From contig CALKYI010000496.1 in the NCBI GenBank assembly GCA_938003665.1, positions 1 to 8,043 of the forward strand: a stretch of DNA of 8,043 nt, read 5' to 3'. Source of the stretch: an uncultured Flavobacteriales bacterium. GTDB lineage: Bacteria; Bacteroidota; Bacteroidia; Flavobacteriales_D; Sanyastnellaceae. Below are positions 1 through 6,306 of this stretch, one piece after another (position 1 is the stretch's first letter; every line of letters begins with the position of its first letter). Below the pieces are notes generated by a model. It was not told the DNA's origin, searched no databases, and saw only the letters and a list, made by a program, of their open reading frames with translations. A program made the position numbers and the translations under genes.

Positions 1-1585
1 TTTTCCGGCCATCGAGTCCAAAATGATGGAATTGGCCAAGCAAAAGAATCCCTACATCCGCCGTGAAATGAGCAAGGCTGAAGCCTTGGCGTACTTCCAA
101 GAGAAGGGGGATGAGTACAAATTGGATTTGCTGGAAGGCCTCGAAGACGGGACCATCACATTTTACGACCAAGGAAACTTCACGGATCTATGCCGTGGGC
201 CACACATGCCCCACACGGGTTTCGTCAAGGCGTGCAAAGTCATGTCCATTGCAGGTGCCTACTGGAAAGGCGACGAATCTCAGAAGCAATTGACCCGCGT
301 GTACGGCATCACGTTCCCGAAAAAGCAAGAGCTGAAGGAATACCTCGAATTGCTCGAGCAGGCCAAGGCCCGGGACCACCGAAAGTTGGGGAAGGAGATG
401 GACTTGTTCCACTTCTCTGAGAAGGTGGGCCAGGGTTTGCCGCTGTGGTTGCCGAAAGGCGCCGATCTGCGGATGCGGCTCGAAGCGTTTTTGAAGGAGG
501 CTCAGCGCAAGGCCGGGTACGAAGGCGTCATCACACCGCACATCGGCAACAAAGAATTGTACATCACCAGCGGCCACTATGCCAAGTACGGGGAGGACAG
601 TTTCCAGCCCATCAATACGCCGGCTGAAGGCGAGGAGTACCTGCTCAAGCCGATGAACTGTCCGCATCACTGCGAGATTTTCAAGTCGCGTCCCCGCAGC
701 TACCGTGACCTGCCGGTTCGGTTTGCAGAGTTCGGTACGGTATATCGGTACGAGCAATCCGGCGAATTGCACGGGTTGACCCGCGTACGGGGCTTCACCC
801 AGGACGATGCGCACATTTTCTGTACCGTCGACCAAGTGAAAGAGGAGGTGGGCAAGGTCATCGACCTCGTTTTGTACATCTTCCGCACGCTGCAGTTCGA
901 AGATTTCATCGCCCAAGTTAGCCTGCGCGACCCGGACAATCCGAGCAAGTACATTGGGGAAGATGCCAATTGGGACAAGGCCGAAAAAGCCATCCAAGAA
1001 GTAGCCGATGAGAAGGGACTAACAACGGTGGTTGAACTCGGGGAAGCCGCATTCTACGGGCCGAAGCTCGACTTCATGGTGCGCGATGCCATTGGTCGAA
1101 AGTGGCAGTTGGGTACGGTGCAGATTGACTACAATTTGCCGGAGCGATTCGAGCTCGAATACGTCGGTGCAGACAACGCCAAGCACCGCCCGGTGATGAT
1201 CCACCGCGCGCCGTTTGGATCCATGGAACGATTCGTGGCCATCCTCATCGAACACTGCGCTGGAAAGTTCCCGCTGTGGTTGACCCCAGAACAGGTCAAA
1301 ATCCTGCCGATTTCCGACCGTTTCAACGAATATGCGGAAAGGGTTTCAAAAGTCCTTGAAAATCACGATATTCGCGCCCTCGTTGACGACCGGTCAGAGA
1401 AGGTGGGAAAGAAGATTCGGGATGCCGAATTGGAGAAGGTTCCCTACATGCTCATCCTGGGAGAAAACGAGGCCAACGAAGGAACTGTATCCGTGCGCAG
1501 GCAGGGAGAAGGCGACTTGGGAGGCATGAGCGTCGAAGCATTCGCGGAGCACATTCGCTCGGAGATTGCGGAGATGTTGAAATAA
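1..1585 (+). CDS. thrS: Threonyl-tRNA synthetase, 5'-truncated by window edge
   Basis: Class II aminoacyl-tRNA synthetase that charges tRNA-Thr in the cytoplasm. The reading frame is open from base 2 with no stop, and FPAIESK precedes the first ATG at 23, so the true start lies left of the window. By comparison with the E. coli enzyme, roughly 120 residues are missing (the TGS domain and part of the editing domain). Numbering from the ATG at 23, the rest of the editing domain carries DLCRGPH (55-61). The catalytic core has the three zinc ligands expected of the family: Cys213 in MNCPHH, His264 in DDAHIF and His394 in MIHRAPFGSMER. Motif 2 (FAEFGTVYRYEQSG, 234-247) and motif 3 (394-411) are intact. 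The anticodon-binding domain spans about 421-520. It is the first visible gene of the thrS-infC-rpmI-rplT cluster, and infC follows after about 33 nt. The family assignment is secure; the TAA stop is at 1583-1585. Confidence 0.98.
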   Translation, partial: FPAIESKMMELAKQKNPYIRREMSKAEALAYFQEKGDEYKLDLLEGLEDGTITFYDQGNFTDLCRGPHMPHTGFVKACKVMSIAGAYWKGDESQKQLTRVYGITFPKKQELKEYLELLEQAKARDHRKLGKEMDLFHFSEKVGQGLPLWLPKGADLRMRLEAFLKEAQRKAGYEGVITPHIGNKELYITSGHYAKYGEDSFQPINTPAEGEEYLLKPMNCPHHCEIFKSRPRSYRDLPVRFAEFGTVYRYEQSGELHGLTRVRGFTQDDAHIFCTVDQVKEEVGKVIDLVLYIFRTLQFEDFIAQVSLRDPDNPSKYIGEDANWDKAEKAIQEVADEKGLTTVVELGEAAFYGPKLDFMVRDAIGRKWQLGTVQIDYNLPERFELEYVGADNAKHRPVMIHRAPFGSMERFVAILIEHCAGKFPLWLTPEQVKILPISDRFNEYAERVSKVLENHDIRALVDDRSEKVGKKIRDAELEKVPYMLILGENEANEGTVSVRRQGEGDLGGMSVEAFAEHIRSEIAEMLK

Positions 1586-1618
1586 CAGAAGTATCACTAA
1601 AACTGTAGCGTCATAGCG

Positions 1619-2167
1619 ATTAGAAGGAAAAGGACCCCTTACCGGGGCCGCGTTCGAAGAGAGGATCTTCACCGCATCAATGACAAGATTGACGTGGCGC
1701 AGGTGCGTGTGGTAGGCGACAATGTCGAGCCTGCCGTCATGAATACGCGCGACGCCATACAGCTGGCGCGGGAGATGGAATTGGATTTGGTGGAAATTTC
1801 CCCCAAGGCAGATCCGCCCGTTTGCCGCATCATTGAATACAAGAAGTTCCTGTACGACCAGAAAAAGAAGCAGAAAGAAATCAAAGCGAAGCAGCAGAAG
1901 GTGGTAGTCAAGGAAATCCGTTTCGGACCGAACACGGACGACCACGACTTCCAATTCAAGCTGAAGCACGCCAAGAAATTTTTGCAAGAGGGCTCCAAGC
2001 TCAAGGCGTACGTTTTCTTCCGCGGTCGAACCATTGTGTTCAAGGAGCGAGGAGAAATTTTGCTTTTGAAGTTTGCGCAGGAACTCGAGGAATACGGAAC
2101 GGTTGAACAGCTGCCGAAACTCGAGGGAAAGCGCATGACGGTCATGTTCAATCCGAAGAAAAACTAA
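1619..2167 (+). CDS. infC: Translation initiation factor IF-3, probable ATT start
   Basis: IF3 binds the 30S subunit, prevents premature joining of the 50S subunit and checks start-codon and initiator-tRNA choice. The frame is open from 1601, after an in-frame TAA at 1598-1600. The only standard start near the N-terminus is GTG at 1694, which would delete the conserved segment HRINDKI before VAQVRVVGDNVEP. Starting at ATT 1619 gives 182 residues, close to the 180 of E. coli IF3, beginning with a basic stretch (RRKRTPYRGRVRR). ATA at 1613 is a second possibility. The IF3 N-domain covers about 15-80 (VGDNVEP, LDLVEISPKADPPVCRI). A Lys/Gln-rich linker covers about 78-98, and the C-domain runs from KEIRFGPNTDDHDF to the end, with VFFRGR at 132-137. 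In E. coli, infC starts with AUU and IF3 represses its own translation by rejecting that codon. The same autoregulation is inferred here. rpmI follows after 20 nt. Confidence 0.93.
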   Translation: MRRKRTPYRGRVRREDLHRINDKIDVAQVRVVGDNVEPAVMNTRDAIQLAREMELDLVEISPKADPPVCRIIEYKKFLYDQKKKQKEIKAKQQKVVVKEIRFGPNTDDHDFQFKLKHAKKFLQEGSKLKAYVFFRGRTIVFKERGEILLLKFAQELEEYGTVEQLPKLEGKRMTVMFNPKKN

Positions 2168-2187
2168 TAACCATAAAATCTAAGGCC

Positions 2188-2382
2188 ATGCCGAAGATGA
2201 AAACAAAAGGAAGCGCCAAAAAGCGCTTTAAGTTCACGGGGACTGGGAAAATCAAGCGGAAGCACGCCTTCAAGAGTCACATCTTGACCAAGAAGGGCAC
2301 GAAGCAGAAGCGTAATTTGACGCACTCGACCACGGTTGACAAGACCAACGAGAAGAGCATTAAGCGCCAACTTTGTGCATAA
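2188..2382 (+). CDS. rpmI: 50S ribosomal protein L35
   Basis: Small basic protein of the large ribosomal subunit, 64 residues, the usual length for bL35. It shows the family signature MPKMKTKGSAKKRFKFTGTG at the N-terminus, followed by KIKRKHAFKSHILTKK and a basic C-terminal half. The ATG at 2188 is preceded by an A-rich stretch (ataaaatctaaggcc). Its AAGG lies only 2 nt from the start, too close to act as a normal Shine-Dalgarno, which fits Bacteroidota. It lies 20 nt after infC and 100 nt before rplT. That downstream spacer is longer than is usual for this gene pair and contains a potential hairpin, described separately. The position in the infC-rpmI-rplT cluster agrees with the identification. 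Confidence 0.97.
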   Translation: MPKMKTKGSAKKRFKFTGTGKIKRKHAFKSHILTKKGTKQKRNLTHSTTVDKTNEKSIKRQLCA

Positions 2383-2390
2383 GCACCTCC

Positions 2391-2435
2391 AACCGATTTA
2401 ACCACCCCTGGTACGTTTAACCCGGTAATCGGCTT
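2391..2435 (+). promoter_or_regulatory. Imperfect hairpin in the long rpmI-rplT spacer
   Basis: CCGATT (2393-2398) plus ACC (2401-2403) can pair with GGT (2424-2426) plus AATCGG (2427-2432). This makes a 9-bp stem with a 2-nt bulge (TA, 2399-2400) and a 20-nt loop. Within the same region the 7-mer TTTAACC occurs twice (2397-2403 and 2416-2422), and ACCA/TGGT (2401-2404, 2409-2412) offers a competing small hairpin. No T-run follows, so it is not an intrinsic terminator. It could be a leader structure controlling rplT, for example an L20 target or RNA processing site, or it could be chance folding. The function is inferred only from position and pairing. Confidence 0.3.
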
Positions 2436-2482
2436 TCAAGACTGGATTTCGCCAGCGCCGCCTACCAAAAAAACACTTTAAA

Positions 2483-2827
2483 ATGCCAAGAGCAACCAAT
2501 TCAGTCGCATCGAGGGCGCGACGTAAAAAAATCCTCAAGATGGCCAAAGGGTACTACGGTGCCCGCAAGAACGTTTGGACCGTCGCCAAGAACGCCGTAG
2601 AAAAAGGCTTGTTGTACGCTTACTCAGGACGTAAGCAGCGCAAGCGTCAATTCCGTTCCTTGTGGATCCAGCGCATCAACGCCGGAGCTCGCCAGCACGG
2701 AATGTCCTACAGCGAATTCATGGGCAAGTGCTCAAAGAAAGGAATCGAACTGAACCGTAAGGTGTTGGCGGACCTCGCCATGAACCACCCAGACGCCTTC
2801 AAGGCCGTCGTGGATCAGGTCAAATAA
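2483..2827 (+). CDS. rplT: 50S ribosomal protein L20
   Basis: bL20 binds 23S rRNA early in large-subunit assembly; in several bacteria it also represses its own operon by binding the mRNA. The protein has 114 residues, the normal family length. It contains the near-invariant family stretches MPRATNSVASRARRKKILKM at 1-20, KGYYGARKNVWTVAKNAVEK at 22-41, RKQRKRQFRSLWIQRINAGA at 50-69 and ELNRKVLADLAMNHPDAF further on. The N-terminal third is a basic rRNA-binding extension. The ATG at 2483 follows an A-rich tract (aaaaaaacactttaaa) with no Shine-Dalgarno. It is the last gene of the translation cluster and is followed within about 25 nt by an intrinsic terminator. Confidence 0.98.
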   Translation: MPRATNSVASRARRKKILKMAKGYYGARKNVWTVAKNAVEKGLLYAYSGRKQRKRQFRSLWIQRINAGARQHGMSYSEFMGKCSKKGIELNRKVLADLAMNHPDAFKAVVDQVK

Positions 2828-2828
2828 A

Positions 2829-2873
2829 GCTGGAACCCCAGCATAAGAAAAGCCGGCGCAAGCCGGCTTTTTT
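2829..2873 (+). terminator. Intrinsic terminator after rplT, preceded by a small hairpin
   Basis: The main stem is AAAAGCCGGC (2848-2857), loop GCAA (2858-2861), then GCCGGCTTTT (2862-2871), followed by further T to 2873. That is a 10-bp perfect stem with a GNRA-type tetraloop and a T-tract, a textbook Rho-independent terminator. Just upstream lies a second, smaller perfect hairpin, GCTGG-AACC-CCAGC (2829-2842), beginning right after the rplT stop. It lacks a T-tract and may protect the mRNA 3' end or be incidental. Confidence 0.93.
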
Positions 2874-2941
2874 GTTGCCATAGTGTTACGGATTTGGATT
2901 GTATGGAAATGCTTTGTAACCTGCGTCACAAACCCTTACGA

Positions 2942-4045
2942 ATGAGACACATCATGATCATGAGCGCTGCGTGCGCTGTTTTGTGGGGGTGCACCGGAGG
3001 CGGTGCACCGTTGACCCAGGACGAAGTCAATGCCTTCGTCACCAACCACATCGAAAGCCAAGTGGGCTACGATGCTGCCGTTGAACCCTATATCGCTGGC
3101 CTTTCTGAGGAGATGAAGTACTTCCGAGCGGGCCAGTCAGAGCCGATGAACGCCGACCTGTCCAATGTCGATGGCGAATGGTTTTATGAAGATTCCGTTA
3201 CAGTAGAGGTTATGGACGTTCAATTGTACGGAGCCGCCGCGAGTGTTATGGGTGTCGTGCACTTCTACAACTTCGGTGAAGTGGGGCATCGCTCGTTTCA
3301 CGGCACGGTTGTGCGCGATGCCGACCGCATCCGCTGGGACCGTTGGTTCCACCAAGATCACGGTCAGCTCGCACGGAACTACATCCCAATCGACTCGGAA
3401 GTGGACGGCGCAGAAGCGCTCTGCAATTCCATGCTTTGGATGAGTCTGCAAGGCGACGGCAATGCTGCAGGCGCTTTGTCCGACTCGTTGCTCGAGGTCG
3501 ATCCTACCATGGCGATGGCCCACGTGGGCCAATTGTGGCGCGCTTGGTTCAAAAGCGATGCCGAGGCGTGGAATACCCATGTGAAGGCGGCTGTGGAGAA
3601 AGCCACGGACCCTGCGACCAAGCATTACTTGATGTCGCACTCCGATGATTATGGAGACCAAGTTGAAAATGCACGGATTGCTCACAACCTCGCCCCAGAC
3701 TCTCCCCTCAACCAGGTCAACCTTGCCTGGCAATTGATGGGAGACGATGATGCAGCGGCGCGTCAGTTGCTGGAGCGAGCGACTGAACGCTGGAGTTCAT
3801 TGGGCGGTCCACACAACCTGCTCGGCTACTTGAACATGCGTCAAGGCGATATGGAAGCGGCCGAAAGATGCTTCAAGATGTATGTGCGCTTGGCACCTGA
3901 AGTGGCCAATGCCCATGACAGCATGGGCGACTTCTACGCCAAGCAAGGTGACAACGAGAATGCACGTGCGTGTTATGAGAAGGCCTTGGAATTGGATCCA
4001 GGCTTCACGGGATCTCAAAAGAAACTTGACGAGCTGGAATCGTAA
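2942..4045 (+). CDS. Lipoprotein with C-terminal TPR repeats
   Basis: Not recognised as a named family. The frame is open from an ATG at 2894, but the ATG at 2942 is preferred because it places a lipoprotein signal peptide exactly at the N-terminus: MRHIMIMSAACAVLWGC, lipobox LWGC with lipidated Cys17. This gives 367 residues, exported and lipid-anchored. Residues about 75-140 alternate hydrophobic and charged positions, ending in DRIRWDRWFHQ, and look like an NTF2/SnoaL-type alpha+beta fold; this is a weak impression only. Residues about 155-285 look like degenerate helical repeats. Two clear TPR units follow at about 288-321 (NLLGYLNMRQGDMEAAERCF) and 322-355 (AHDSMGDFYAKQGDNENARA). TPRs are protein-binding helical scaffolds. 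The gene stands alone between two terminators, convergent with another TPR lipoprotein. The partner and role are unknown. Confidence 0.82.
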   Translation: MRHIMIMSAACAVLWGCTGGGAPLTQDEVNAFVTNHIESQVGYDAAVEPYIAGLSEEMKYFRAGQSEPMNADLSNVDGEWFYEDSVTVEVMDVQLYGAAASVMGVVHFYNFGEVGHRSFHGTVVRDADRIRWDRWFHQDHGQLARNYIPIDSEVDGAEALCNSMLWMSLQGDGNAAGALSDSLLEVDPTMAMAHVGQLWRAWFKSDAEAWNTHVKAAVEKATDPATKHYLMSHSDDYGDQVENARIAHNLAPDSPLNQVNLAWQLMGDDDAAARQLLERATERWSSLGGPHNLLGYLNMRQGDMEAAERCFKMYVRLAPEVANAHDSMGDFYAKQGDNENARACYEKALELDPGFTGSQKKLDELES

Positions 4046-4065
4046 TCAGCAGTCTTTAAGAACTG

Positions 4066-4094
4066 AAAACCCCGGGCGATTCCGGGGTTTTTTT
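4066..4094 (+). terminator. Intrinsic terminator between the convergent TPR lipoprotein genes
   Basis: AAAACCCCGG (4066-4075), loop GCGATT (4076-4081), CCGGGGTTTT (4082-4091), with seven Ts at 4088-4094. It begins 20 nt after the stop of the plus-strand lipoprotein gene. Read on the minus strand, the same stem is followed by only four Ts, about 30 nt after the stop of the other gene. It may therefore serve both directions, more weakly on minus. Confidence 0.92.
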
Positions 4095-4123
4095 ATGCAA
4101 TTGATTGGGTGCCGGAGTGGAGG

Positions 4124-5158
4124 TCAATTGGCCTTGAGCGCGCGGTCTTTGGCCAACGCCGCGACGGTGTAGTCCGGCTTGATCCGCAACGCCTCCGAAT
4201 AATCCGAAATGGCTCCTGACCGGTCGCCCAAGCTCTCGCGAGCCAAGCCACGGTTAAAAAACGCTTGGTGGTAGTAGGGCAGTCGCTTGATTGCTTCGGT
4301 AAACCAATACGCAGCGCTGTCGTACTGGGCGAAGTACTCCAAATGAATGTAGCCTTGGTTGAAGGAAGCCGTAGCATTGGTGGAATCGAGCGCTAAGATG
4401 GCGCGGTACGTTTCCAAGGCTTCATCCAACCGCTGTTCTTCCTGCAGGAACATCGCCAAATTGTACTTGGCCTCCACTGACATTGGGCGCAATTCAATGG
4501 CCGAACGGTAGAATTCCTCTGCTACGGGATCGCCGAGTTCTGCAAGGAAAATGCCCAGTGAAATGAAGCCGTCGAAGAAGGACGGATTGACTTCAATGGC
4601 CGTCTGGAAGGAGCTGATTGCTCTTTCGGTGTCGCCGTTGGCGGCATAGATTTTCCCTTTCATCCAATAGGCCTCGTGGAGCTGATCGTTGATCCGAAGA
4701 GCTTGGTTCAGATCGTCGAAGGCCCGTTCAAATTGATTCAAATGGATGTTGAATTCGGCTCGACGCATCAAGCAAGGCGTGCTTTCGGGAGCGAACCGGA
4801 TGCAGGCATTGAGCTCTTCGAGGCACGCTTCCATGTTCTGCATGCGGTAGAGCATGTCAGCGCGGTTCTCCCAAGCAGGAGCGAAGGTGGAGTCAGCCTT
4901 CAACGCCAAGCCCCAATCTTCGAAAGCGCCTTGTGGATTGCCTTGGCTCGCTTGGTATTGAGCACGGGCGTGGTACGGTTCGGGTGAGTTGGGGGCTTGC
5001 AGGATGGCTGCTTCGAGGGAATCGACTCGGGAAGTCACCGATACGGCGGTTTGCTCCGGACCGCCTTCGCCGCACGAAGCGAATGTTACGCAAAGCAAAA
5101 CCAGGGCCCCGAATCCGAGAGCCCTGGTTTCAATATGGTTTCGAGAAAATCGAATCAT
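4124..5158 (-). CDS. TPR-repeat lipoprotein downstream of recA
   Basis: Not a named family. The frame could begin at 5191, inside the 3' end of recA. The ATG at 5158 is preferred because it lies 10 nt after the recA stop and gives a clean lipoprotein signal: basic MIRFSRNHIETR, hydrophobic LGFGALVLLCVTF, lipobox FASC with Cys29. This gives 344 residues. After a short Gly/Glu-rich linker and a helical segment, nearly the whole chain is TPR: about eight 34-residue units from residue 58 to 330, for example PYHARAQYQASQGNPQGAFE, GKIYAANGDTERAISSFQTA and FNRGLARESLGDRSGAISDY. It is probably an envelope-anchored scaffold on the periplasmic side or in the outer membrane. Spacing suggests it is co-transcribed with recA. 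A functional link to recombination is not implied, because RecA is cytoplasmic and this protein is exported. Confidence 0.88.
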   Translation of the reverse strand: MIRFSRNHIETRALGFGALVLLCVTFASCGEGGPEQTAVSVTSRVDSLEAAILQAPNSPEPYHARAQYQASQGNPQGAFEDWGLALKADSTFAPAWENRADMLYRMQNMEACLEELNACIRFAPESTPCLMRRAEFNIHLNQFERAFDDLNQALRINDQLHEAYWMKGKIYAANGDTERAISSFQTAIEVNPSFFDGFISLGIFLAELGDPVAEEFYRSAIELRPMSVEAKYNLAMFLQEEQRLDEALETYRAILALDSTNATASFNQGYIHLEYFAQYDSAAYWFTEAIKRLPYYHQAFFNRGLARESLGDRSGAISDYSEALRIKPDYTVAALAKDRALKAN

Positions 5159-5168
5159 GCTCACCGGT

Positions 5169-6203
5169 TTAAACCGCTTCAACGGCCTCAACAGGTTCTT
5201 CGGCTTTGGGAGCCGGCGCCATGGCTTCTTTGATTTTGGTTTCGAGTTCCTCCATCAATTCGGGATTGTCCTCAATGAGCGCGCGCACGGCGTCACGGCC
5301 TTGACCCAACTTCGTGTCGCCATAGCTGAACCACGAGCCGGACTTGTTGATGATGTTCATTTCCACACCGAGGTCAATGATCTCGCCGGATTTGGAAATG
5401 CCTTGTCCGTAAAGGATGTCAAATTCTGCCCGTCGGAAGGGCGGCGCTACTTTGTTCTTGACGATTTTCACCTTGGTGCGGTTACCCATCACTTTGTCGC
5501 CGTCCTTAATTTGGGTGGAGCGACGAATGTCGAGGCGAACGGACGAGTAGAATTTCAGAGCGTTTCCTCCGGTTGTGGTCTCGGGATTACCGAACATGAT
5601 GCCGATTTTCTCGCGCAACTGGTTGATGAAAATGCAGCAGCAGCCTGTTTTGCTGATGGAGCCTGTCAGCTTGCGCAGGGCCTTTGACATCAAACGTGCT
5701 TGAAGGCCGACAGAAGAGTCGGACATTTCACCTTCGATTTCGGCGCGCGGCGTAAGGGCGGCTACCGAGTCAATCACAATCAAGTCGATGGCGCCTGAGC
5801 GGATCAAATTATCTGCGATTTCAAGGCCTTGCTCACCGTTGTCTGGTTGGCTGATGAGCAGGTTTTCAGTGTCGACACCGAGGTTCTCCGCGTAATACTT
5901 GTCGAACGCGTGTTCCGCGTCGATAATGGCGCAGATTCCTCCTTGCTTTTGGGCTTGCGCGATGGCGTGGATGGCGAGGGTCGTCTTACCCGAGCTTTCA
6001 GGCCCGTAGATTTCGACCACGCGTCCCTTTGGGTAGCCTTGAATGCCCAACGCCAGATCCAATGTCAGGGATCCAGATGGGATGGCCTCAACTTTTTCAA
6101 CGGCCTCGTCACCGAGCTTCATAACAGTGCCTTTGCCGTAGGTCTTGTCCATGCGGTCCAAGGTCAACTGGAGTGCTTTGAGTTTTTGTGCTTCTGCAGA
6201 CAT
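5169..6203 (-). CDS. recA: Recombinase RecA
   Basis: RecA forms ATP-dependent filaments on single-stranded DNA, carries out homologous pairing and strand exchange and, where LexA exists, triggers its cleavage. The protein is 344 residues, within the normal range. Visible motifs are Walker A GPESSGKTT (67-75), the catalytic Glu97 in DAEHAF, Walker B LIVIDS with Asp145, Gln195 in FINQL at the start of loop L2, and the L2 region GNPETTTGGNALKF (205-218). The C-terminal domain ends in a short acidic, Ala/Pro/Val-rich tail (EEPVEAVEAV). An unusual run of three cysteines (188-190) lies just before IFINQ, where E. coli has hydrophobic residues. The ATG at 6203 follows an A-rich tract (acacgaaaaa) without a Shine-Dalgarno. 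The bcp gene ends 103 nt upstream on the same strand, and a TPR lipoprotein gene begins 10 nt downstream. Confidence 0.98.
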   Translation of the reverse strand: MSAEAQKLKALQLTLDRMDKTYGKGTVMKLGDEAVEKVEAIPSGSLTLDLALGIQGYPKGRVVEIYGPESSGKTTLAIHAIAQAQKQGGICAIIDAEHAFDKYYAENLGVDTENLLISQPDNGEQGLEIADNLIRSGAIDLIVIDSVAALTPRAEIEGEMSDSSVGLQARLMSKALRKLTGSISKTGCCCIFINQLREKIGIMFGNPETTTGGNALKFYSSVRLDIRRSTQIKDGDKVMGNRTKVKIVKNKVAPPFRRAEFDILYGQGISKSGEIIDLGVEMNIINKSGSWFSYGDTKLGQGRDAVRALIEDNPELMEELETKIKEAMAPAPKAEEPVEAVEAV

Positions 6204-6219
6204 TTTTTCGTGTTTTGAG

Positions 6220-6235
6220 CGAAGGTATCCTACCT
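6220..6235 (-). promoter_or_regulatory. Palindrome and possible -7 element upstream of recA
   Basis: A perfect inverted repeat, AGGTA-TCC-TACCT on the plus strand (6223-6235), lies 20-32 nt upstream of the recA start. On the minus strand it overlaps TACCTTCG (6227-6220), which matches the Bacteroidota -7 consensus TAnnTTTG at 5 of the 6 defined bases. No good TTTG -33 element stands at the expected distance. A site at the promoter could be an operator for recA. It does not match the SOS boxes I know from E. coli (CTGT-N8-ACAG), Bacillus (GAAC-N4-GTTC) or alphaproteobacteria (GTTC-N7-GTTC). With only 5-bp arms, chance occurrence is quite possible. Confidence 0.25.
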
Positions 6236-6306
6236 ACATCGTAATGAACTTACGGAGTGGGGTGTTTTTTGTCAACGACGTACCCACGTTTGCCGTTGGG
6301 CTTGGT

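Noticed and set aside
188..997. 269-codon open frame on the minus strand opposite thrS
   Set aside because: It lies entirely antisense to a clearly conserved synthetase, has low-complexity composition rich in Leu, Val, Gln and Arg, and shows no recognisable domain. Long antisense frames are common opposite GC-rich codons.
1394..1987. 197-codon minus-strand frame spanning the thrS end and infC
   Set aside because: It is antisense to two confident genes, with runs such as LLLRFDFFLLLFLVV that mirror the Lys/Gln-rich IF3 linker on the other strand. It is a shadow frame.
2893..2916. Possible Bacteroidota promoter (TTTG ... CTTTG) before the first TPR lipoprotein
   Set aside because: The second element reads ATGCTTTG rather than TAnnTTTG, and the spacing of about 12 nt between the boxes is too short for the roughly 19-21 nt expected.
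5158..5191. Upstream start of the TPR lipoprotein gene inside recA
   Set aside because: It would add 11 residues before the signal peptide and overlap recA by 23 bp. The ATG at 5158 gives a standard lipoprotein signal and normal operon spacing.
4989..5687. 232-codon plus-strand frame opposite recA and the start of the TPR lipoprotein gene
   Set aside because: It is fully antisense to recA and the lipoprotein start. The Phe- and His-rich composition is what the reverse complement of recA would give, and there is no known domain.
6252..6275. Sigma-70-like pair on the minus strand upstream of recA (TTGACA, 17-nt spacer, TAAGTT)
   Set aside because: The -35 match is perfect but the -10 matches only 3 of 6, and Bacteroidota primary sigma factors do not use this consensus, so it is probably a chance match.
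6284..6301. Weak hairpin after bcp (CCCA-A-CG / CGTGGG on the minus strand)
   Set aside because: It has a short bulged stem and no T-run after it, so it does not qualify as an intrinsic terminator.
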